Positions 1-9,000 of a stretch of DNA of 36,643 nt are shown piece after piece. The DNA is from a bacterium (GTDB lineage Bacteria > Oederibacteriota > PGYV01): contig JAKQNO010000038.1 in NCBI GenBank assembly GCA_029565735.1, positions 1-36,643 on the forward strand, in the 5' to 3' direction. Below the pieces are notes generated by a model. That model had not been told where the DNA came from and searched no databases. It saw only the letters and a list, made by a program, of their open reading frames with translations. A program made the translations under genes and the position numbers. Every line of letters starts with the position of its first letter. Position 1 is the first letter of the stretch.

Positions 1-3000
1 TAACCTGCCAATATTTTATCTGTTTCTACAGTTACGGGCGGTGAAACCTTATCTATAACAAAATATCCTTTTCCTTCACCCGTATTTCCAAGGTAATCTA
101 TACCTTTAACAAGGACTTCCGCCGTGCCTGACACAGTTCCGGGTACGCGTTCATCCACATCAAAAGAAGCCATGTATTCGTTTACAGGAGCGTACATAGT
201 CCACGACAAGGATTTCATAGAATCTGTGATAGTTACAGGAACACCATTTTGCAATAATTCAGCCGTTATGGTTGTGCCTGTTGCCTGGCTGCCATGAATT
301 TGGACATTGGAAAGTTTATACTTTTGTCCCGCCATATCTATCGTCTTGCCATTCCACCAGTTAACAGGCGGGAATGTTAATTGTTCCCCTGGAGCAGTGG
401 TTTGAAGAATAAGATTTCTTTTTACATCAGAAACATTAACATTAAGTATTTTTTTATTAAATAATTTATCACCGAATGACCAAGTGGTATTCTTAGTTGC
501 AAAAGTATGCATTTGTTTTTCATTAAACGTATTACCTGCCGTATCAACAACCGTTATCCACATCTTTGAAATCGGAGGTGCTTCAGTATAATCTGTATAT
601 ACACCAGCTCTATTAATCTTATACCCTTTATCATATATTAATTGCCCATTTTCAATTACATTTGACAGCCATATCGTTTTATTTGATATCAAATCTTTAT
701 TAATCACTCCGCCATTTGGAAGTAATTCAGGATTATCTAATGTTCCTAATATCAACTTATACCCATCCTCCAGCATTCCTGCCGTAGTTGTCGGGGACAG
801 CGCTTCCACAAACACATTTGCCGTGCCGTTCATATACTCTTTTTCCTGTGCTGTAAAAGTAAGCCACACAGGCGCGGGTGCGGGATTAATAAACGGCAGG
901 TTCACCCATCCGTTCAAAGCCCCGTTAAGCGGTTTTGACGGCCTTGCGTATATTGACACAACACTGCCAAGCCCTGCAGGGTTAGGCATTGCGGAAACTT
1001 CAAACAACGGCGGATTGGCGTTTGGTATAAGCTGAACCGTAGAGAATGACGTCATTTCCGCGGTTATTACTTTAGTATCAGTATCTATCATTGACGGAAC
1101 AAGTTTTAATTCTTCAACCCCGCTGTCTGTTAAGTGCAGTTTATAAAGGCTAAGCGAAGATTCAGGGAAATCGCCAAGCTGACGTTTATCATACAGCATT
1201 GTTAAAATGGCGGGCTTTGGTATGTTGTTCTTTGCGTCCATTTTAAAATCATCCTGACGCAGCCTGCCTGCTTCCGCAACACCCCTGTCCGATGCTTTAA
1301 AGTCATAAATCAACGCGGCAGGCACAGCCCCGCTTTCAAGCGCCGGAACTTCTTCGCGTTTTAACGGGGTTATTGTAATTGTCTTGTCTTTTCTTAACGA
1401 ATCTTTTGGGAAAGATAAAAACACCTGTTCATAAGCGTCTGCCGCAAATCCGCCGTTTGGCGTTATCACATGGCCAACTTCCCCGCCTGTCTGCGCTTTA
1501 TATGCGCTGCCATCCTTATTTATAACCGTCAGCAGTACATCATAAGCGCCAATTTTATCTTTTACAGGTATATACCCAAGCACGCCGGCCCTTGGCGTTA
1601 AATTTTCATACGACAAATGCCAAGAATCAGAATCATTACGCTTTTTGTAAGCTATCGTATAGTATTTGGCGGTTGTGGTATTAATATCCCCCGTTACTTT
1701 TATATACGTTTTGCTTTCATACGGTTCATAAGACGGGTCTCTTAAAACCGCATTAACCTTGTCAATTTCATATTCGTCATAGGTCATACCCGTGCCAAAC
1801 GATTCCGCGTCACCGAATGTCAGGCCGGTATCCCCTGCCGCATTCCCGTCAATTTCTTTTTTAAGTACTATATCTTCATGAAGAACGTCAGTATCAGGAT
1901 AATACGGCCCTTTTACCGTCCATACCGAAGAGTGAGGAACTTTGCCAGGGCCCAAATACAGGTTATAACCCATAAAATCATTTACTTTTTTATTCTCATC
2001 ATATGAAGGAAATGGTTTTACAAAAAGCTTCCCATAGTTATCATCTAAATCACTAAATATGTTAATACTCATACCCGTGTTACTATTATGTTCATATAAA
2101 GCAACATTATCCATAACTCTTGAGAGTTCTGACATTTCCCATGTTGAAGTAACAGCTTTTGTTTGAATTTCCGTTTGAAAATTCAACTTTCCATCAGCAA
2201 AGGTTATATTTTTAATATCAACACTGGCAAATTCATTTAAAACAACTGCTGCAGTAACAGTCGTCGGTACAGCTTTGTCACCCTTATAATCTGCAAACTC
2301 TATATATCCATCTCTGGTTTCATTTCGCCCATATTCAATTCCGTCATAATTTATTGTTTTATTCTCCGTCAACGAATTGTACATATGACACTCATAGGGC
2401 AAAGTAACCGTGCTGCCATATCCCAGTCCTATGCTGTATGTATTTCCGGCTTTAAGACAGTAAGTCTTTATATCATCCGTTTCAAAAACTTTTAAATCCG
2501 AACCCTGAAAATCCACATTTGCGCTACTTGTTACACAAAGCGAATCAAAAGGAGTATAACTAATTGTATCCATTCCGGATCTTGTTTGACCTATAACCTG
2601 GGTCAACATTGAAGGTTTATCGGCACCATAAACCACAAAAGTATTTATGCTGTTTCCGGTTGCGTTACCTTTAAAAATTCTTAACTTATAGGGAGCGCCA
2701 TTCTCATAAAGATTTACATATCTGCCGCCGCTACCCGTTCTGGAACTTATTGTTGTTCCGGCCTTATCAATTATCACGGCAAATGAGTTATAATAATACT
2801 TATCAAACTCCGCTCCAAAATAAACCCTTTCGTATCCATCCGCGTTATAGTCCGTTAAAGGTATAGCCGTTTCACTTACATACTTATAATTACCATATTC
2901 CGCCGGAGCTTCAAGATAAACAGACTTTTTGTATCTTTCAAAAATCTCATTAATTATAATGTTTATAACAAAATTCATACCCACATTGGATGTCGATTTT

Positions 3001-6000
3001 TTCATCGTAAGTCTGTACTCCACATCGGGTAAACACACATATGTGAATTGTGACATGTTTTTCTTATCCCAGACACCTGTATTCACATTGTACTCTTCAA
3101 GCGTTATATTAACCCAAGCTTGCGCAAAAACATCCATCGACAATGCAATCATTGTCTTTTGCCCGAACGAGAAACGTTCCACATATTCATTCGTAGTATT
3201 TATATTTATCGTTTTAACATTAGTTGTATTCAAAATTAAATCTTCTTTAACCTGAGCGGTATAATTTACCGATACAGAATTGTTCAGCCTGTTGGTAATA
3301 GTCCCCAGCTGTATCCCGTTTGTTATATCCATGCCATTTTTCGAGCACATTTCACAAGCATTTTCAGTTTCAAGGAAATATTTACCATTTTTATATATAT
3401 TTCCACCCCAGCCGGTTATCAATCCCGTAAATAACAAAGTACTGCCGTTTACTTCCGGCATCAAATCCAATGTTGTCCCGGGATACCTATAAAAAGGCGA
3501 TGATAAAGTTCCGTGTTCAGGCTTATTATTCCAATCAGATGAATTACGAGGTATTAAATTTATGTCAAAAGGCTGCACGCTTTCTCTGTGAGCAAATGAT
3601 ACTGCATTCAAATATCTCGTACCTTCTAATATAGGTAACATAACAGGATTATTTTGTATTTGCTTATATCTAAACGTAATACTTGTTGTAGAGGGTTGCC
3701 CGCAATTCCACGGTTTACTTGACCATGCATAAATGCGAACTTTATCCCCTCTGTTTAACTGTATGTTGGTCCATCCCTTATCTCTGTTCCAAGAATCTTT
3801 TTTTATATCATTTACCCACAGTTCCCAATTATGATTCTCATCATAACACCCTTCTACATTTGTCGTGTATCTTGAAGTTTGATTGTACGGAATGTAAAAA
3901 GTTCTGCTGTCACTGGTTCCACCTCCTTCGGTAGTTATATTTAAATGTTCTTCAACTTCATATTCGTCAAACCATTGTTCCGTCGCGTACCCTGTTATCG
4001 TAACTCCAAACGGAACAGGAACGTCATACTTACCGTGCCCTGACGCTTTAAAATCAAAATACGGCCTTGGAACCGCGTTTACTTCTATCTCGGCAGTGTA
4101 TGTAACAGGTGCGGCAAGAATTACAGGAATTCTTAGATTTTTCAAAATAGTAGTGTTTTTAATTAAATACAACTGCGCGATGTATTCGCCATCAACTAAA
4201 GCGTTGCCGCTATTTCCTTTACCATCCCATTTAAATACATGATTAATTCCCGATTTTTTATTAGCATCGTTAAACGTAAAGTTTTTTACCGCATTCGTAT
4301 TCTGATTCGTTATCCTTAACGAACCGTCAGTTACATCTTTATTAAAACTAAAACTTATATCCGTGCTGTCTGTTCCGTTGTTTATTACAACACCCGGAAC
4401 AACTTCAAACTTTGCGGCAAAACCTATATTTACAGTCCTAACCTCAGACTCAACCGTATTACCCGCATTGTCTTTTGCAATAACCTTAAAACTTACCGTG
4501 TCGCACTGAATTTCTGCGGCCTTAAACGTCTTAAACACACCATCATTTACAGGTGTGTCGCTTTTTCTTACGCTTTCCCACTCCCCGTTGTCCTGTTTCA
4601 TCAGCAATTCGTAATACGCAAGTTTTACAGGAATGGTCTGCCCTTCTGAATCCGCCACAAACGCGCTTCCTTTTACGTCAAATTCTTCTGTAAGAGTTGA
4701 ACCGGCATCGGGTGCTGTAATTTCAGCCTGTACCATATCCACAGCCACTTTTCTTATCTTACCTTCCGCGTATCTGTCAGCCGCAGTTACTGTAACGCCA
4801 TAATAACCGTCAGCCGCGCCATTTGCGGGCCAGTATGCGTTATATTTTACGCCTTCTCCCGGCTCGCCATACAGCGATTCCACAACATTGCCCGTTTCAT
4901 CCGTAATAGTAAACACAACATCGCCCGGTGATTCAAGGTTCACGTTTGCGGTTATTGTTACCCCATAAGAGAACGGATTCGGCTGTGCCTTTAAATTATA
5001 AATACCTTTTGGATTGTCAATGGTAATGCCGCTTACTACCGCCTTATCCATTGCCTTTACAGTACCGTCCATATCTTCGCTTAATATAAACAGCGCAAGG
5101 TCATAAACCCCGTTATATACGGACGTTATGTCCCAGTCAGCAAGCTCGCCGTCTATTATCTGCCTGTTCATGGCAGTTTTTGTAACAGCCGTGCCCGCGC
5201 TTAATAAAGGCAGGTCTATCATTGTAAATCCTTCTGTTATTTCTGCGTCTGTATCCTCTGATACAAATCCCGCCGCCCTGTAACCAACCATATAACCCTT
5301 ATAAACTTCCCCGCCTGTGGCTGTACCTGCTATTAAAACGTTTTCCCCGTCATCCGCCGCGTTTAAACCAAGCCCGTCCTGCGCGGCTTTTCCCGCTATC
5401 TGCGTTATAGACGGCACTATACGCCCTTTTACTATCATGCAGGTGCCGGTTGTGCTGTTTCCAAATACATCCATTACCGTTATATACGCCTTATAAACCC
5501 CGTCTTCCACAAATCCCGTTGACCCGTCTTCCCTTTGCCCTATTCCGTCCCATGTTATACCGTCAATGGGCGCATCCAGTATTCTGCGATAAGAAGCGGT
5601 ATCTTCCGTACTTTCCGCAAAATTATAGAACCAGTATTTGTTTCCCCTGTATTCGTCTATATCCCCGTATTTGCCCGCGTATTTAAGTTCTATTGCTTCT
5701 TTTTTATCTATGCCGTTATATAAATTTCTGACAACCCTGTCACCCTTAAAGGTCTTAATATCCACATTCGCGTAAACGTATTTTGAAGTGGCGGCCATAG
5801 GCTTAAAGTAAATGGCGGTTGTTGTTCTGCCTTTTGATTCCTCTTCCGGATTGAATATAAACGGCGACGCGTAAGGCGGTGTGCGCAATATCGGCGCCTT
5901 GTCTGCCGGAAGTACAAAATACTTGCCCGAAGCGTGCGCCACGCGCGTCATTACGGTGTATGTTCCTATCGGGTGCTGTGTGCCTATTAACAGCTCCCTT

Positions 6001-9000
6001 GCAGTTTTTGTCACATAAGAACCGTCGCCATACTTAACCGCATCCGCTTCCCTGTAAATGCCAAGATTCTCTTCTATTATATCCCTTGCCTTTTCTTTCT
6101 GGGCCGCATAATCAGCATCATTGGGATTAAGCCCGAATATAGCGTCAAAATTCGGTATATCAAGGTCAGAATCCGTGTATTTTATGGTTATCACAAGTTC
6201 AGACCCCGCGTTTATCCTGCTTTCATCCAGCGCAGGAAAAAGTCCGTATTTCGGGGTAAACATCCCATATAAACCGTTCATAAGCGGAAGTTTGGGTCCT
6301 GTATTTTCGGAGTACACGTTTACGTATTCTGTCTGCTTAACAGCGCTTTCCGGCACCAATAACTGAAACTTATAATATGGGTCAGCAACAATAGTCGCGG
6401 CTGTGTTAGAGACATCAATAGGCGTGCCGATGGTAAACAAGGCATTATCAAGTTCTTTTCTGTCATATTTTAAATTATCATCTGTTATTGTGGTTCTTAT
6501 CCTGTAAGGCCCGTATAATCTATTGCTCCATACATCCCATGCTGTCATTATCTGAAAAAGCGCCCCCTGCACAGGGGAATTGGACATTGTAATGCCATTA
6601 TTTAAAAAACATGTATCCCAACTAAATCCCTGGCTTGTCGTCAAATTATAATGCGACCCGCAATATTCAAGGCGCCATTCCTTAAACCTAAGCGCGTCTG
6701 CTCCGCCCATTACCGTTATAAAAGATTTTCCTGTGTACATGCTTTTTAACTTAAACCTGAACCTTCCGTTGTCAGGAACCCTGCCGTCTTTTACGTTTGC
6801 GGTATAGGTATTGCCGTCTTCATCCGCAAGCATAAGGTCAGGATTTGTTGTGTCGTCCGGGTAATATATCTTTAATGTTTTGCCGGCCGCCGCAGTTGCG
6901 GTAAATATGTCAGACATCGGCTCTTTGCCCGGGTCAACACCTATAAAATTAAGAATGCCTCCGCCCTGCGATACCACTTTATCTCCCGCGCCGAACAGCC
7001 CGTTGTCATAAGTGCGCCATATAAACGAACTTACAGGAACCGCCCTGCTACCTTCCTGCGGGAACGAAGTGCCGACAAGATAGGAAATAAAAGACGTTTC
7101 AACCCTGTGCCCGCCCGCGTTTACTGTCCATACATTTATTGTGTTTTTTCCCGCGTGCGGCAGCGGAACATCAAGCGCCCAGTCCGCCTTGCCCCTTTTG
7201 CCGTCTTCCGTGGTTACCAGTGTTGTATCCAGTTTTAAAACTGTTGTTACAATAGGCCCGTTGTCAGCCTGAGCGTATATCTGTAAAAACTGCGGAAGAT
7301 AATCGCTTGCCCACCCTTCCACGTGTACAAATGCTTTATTGGTTGTAACACCCACTATCCAGCCGTTATAGCTTTCAGCTGGTTTATCAGCCGTAGACAG
7401 GTATGGATAAAACACGCCAACTTCACCGGGTTCATCTATTTCAGATAATACCCTTGCAGGGTCTGCCTGCGCGCCTTTACCAAAAGACAAGCTGCTTAAT
7501 ACTTCATTAAACACTTCACCCATAAAAGGCACTGCGTCAAAACTTATAGGCAGATCTATCGGCAGTTTTGGCATCCCGCTTAAATCTATTTCACTGAAAG
7601 CAGCTTTACCTTTTGCTTCCAGGTCTTTTACTATCCCCGTGCTTATTCCAAGCTGGCTGTCCAAAGTTCCTATTAAATTACCCTCTGTGGAATTAAGTAC
7701 GCTTATTACTATAGGCCCTATGCTTGTAATGCTATTTACTATTGGTTCAGGAATATTTTTTAAAATATTAAGCACTTCAGATATAACAGTCAAAGAAGCA
7801 CTTTTAACTGTCAAATTGGCGCCCTTCTTGCCTGCAACCCCGCTTATTTTTACTTTATCAATATTGGCAAGCGCTTTTTCCACATCCGCTGTCCTGTTTG
7901 CCACATCTTTAAGCCAGCTGCTGTCTTCGCCTACGTCCTCTTTACTTTTGTAACTTTCAGTAAACTCCGCAACTTTTGAAGCAACTTCCCACCAGTCAAC
8001 TACGTTTATATTAAACCCTTCAAATGGCATATCCGCCGCGTCACACCCATATACCTTTTTATATACCTGCCTTGGATTTAACGAATCACCAAATCCCGGA
8101 AATTTATCACCGCCCGGAAGCCCTTTTACAAGTTCTTCCATTGCCGCAGTGTTATTTTCAAGAAAATTTTCTACAGCCGAAAAAGCAAGCGCCTTTACCG
8201 CGCTTTCACCCCAGCTTCTTGCGTAACCCATTGCGCCGTTGGCAAGGTATGCTGCGTAAACAGGGTTTCCAATTGCCATCTGAACCGCAGATACAAGCGC
8301 TATCCCAATACTTGCCTTATTTGCCACATCCTGCGCCTGCATAATCATATTTACGGCGTCCATATCCACTCCGCCAAGCTGCGCGCCTACAAGGCTTATT
8401 GACGCTATGCTTGACATACTGTTTGCGTTAGCCGTGTCAGACATATAATCCAACAGCGCATTGGCACCCATACCATGTCCGGATGCTTTTAAATTCCCAC
8501 CATGCGCATTAGGTTTATCTGCGTTAACTTTTAAATTGTTTTGTATATCATCAAATAAACTACCTACCATATCACACGGAGCTCCAATACCCGCAAGCTG
8601 TCCTGCAATACCGGAAATATCTACGCCCGTATCTATCTGTGGAATTATTATTTGCGGCCCTTTTATTCCCCTAAATGGGTTGTCAATTGAACCAAGCTTT
8701 GTCTGCAGAGCCCCCGCCGCGAAAGCCCATCCATTTTTTATTCCCTGTCCAACATCCGGCAATAACACAACACCAAATAAAGACCCGTCAAATCCCCACC
8801 GCGCCCCGTTTAAATCAGGCCGCGGTATGTTTATATCCAACCCCTGTATATTCATATCTATATTTAAATCAAGCCCGGGAAAACTGCCTTTAACTTCTTC
8901 CCCTGTCTGCACAACTTCCACTTCTTTATTCTTATACGCTGTTCCGTTATCTTCTTCTGATGCTTCTTCGTAATATACAAGGCTAAATACATTCGTCTCA

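Noticed and set aside
8461-8973. Plus-strand open frame of 170 codons inside the giant gene
   Set aside because: It lies wholly opposite the continuous minus-strand frame, has no ribosome site and a composition typical of an antisense frame.
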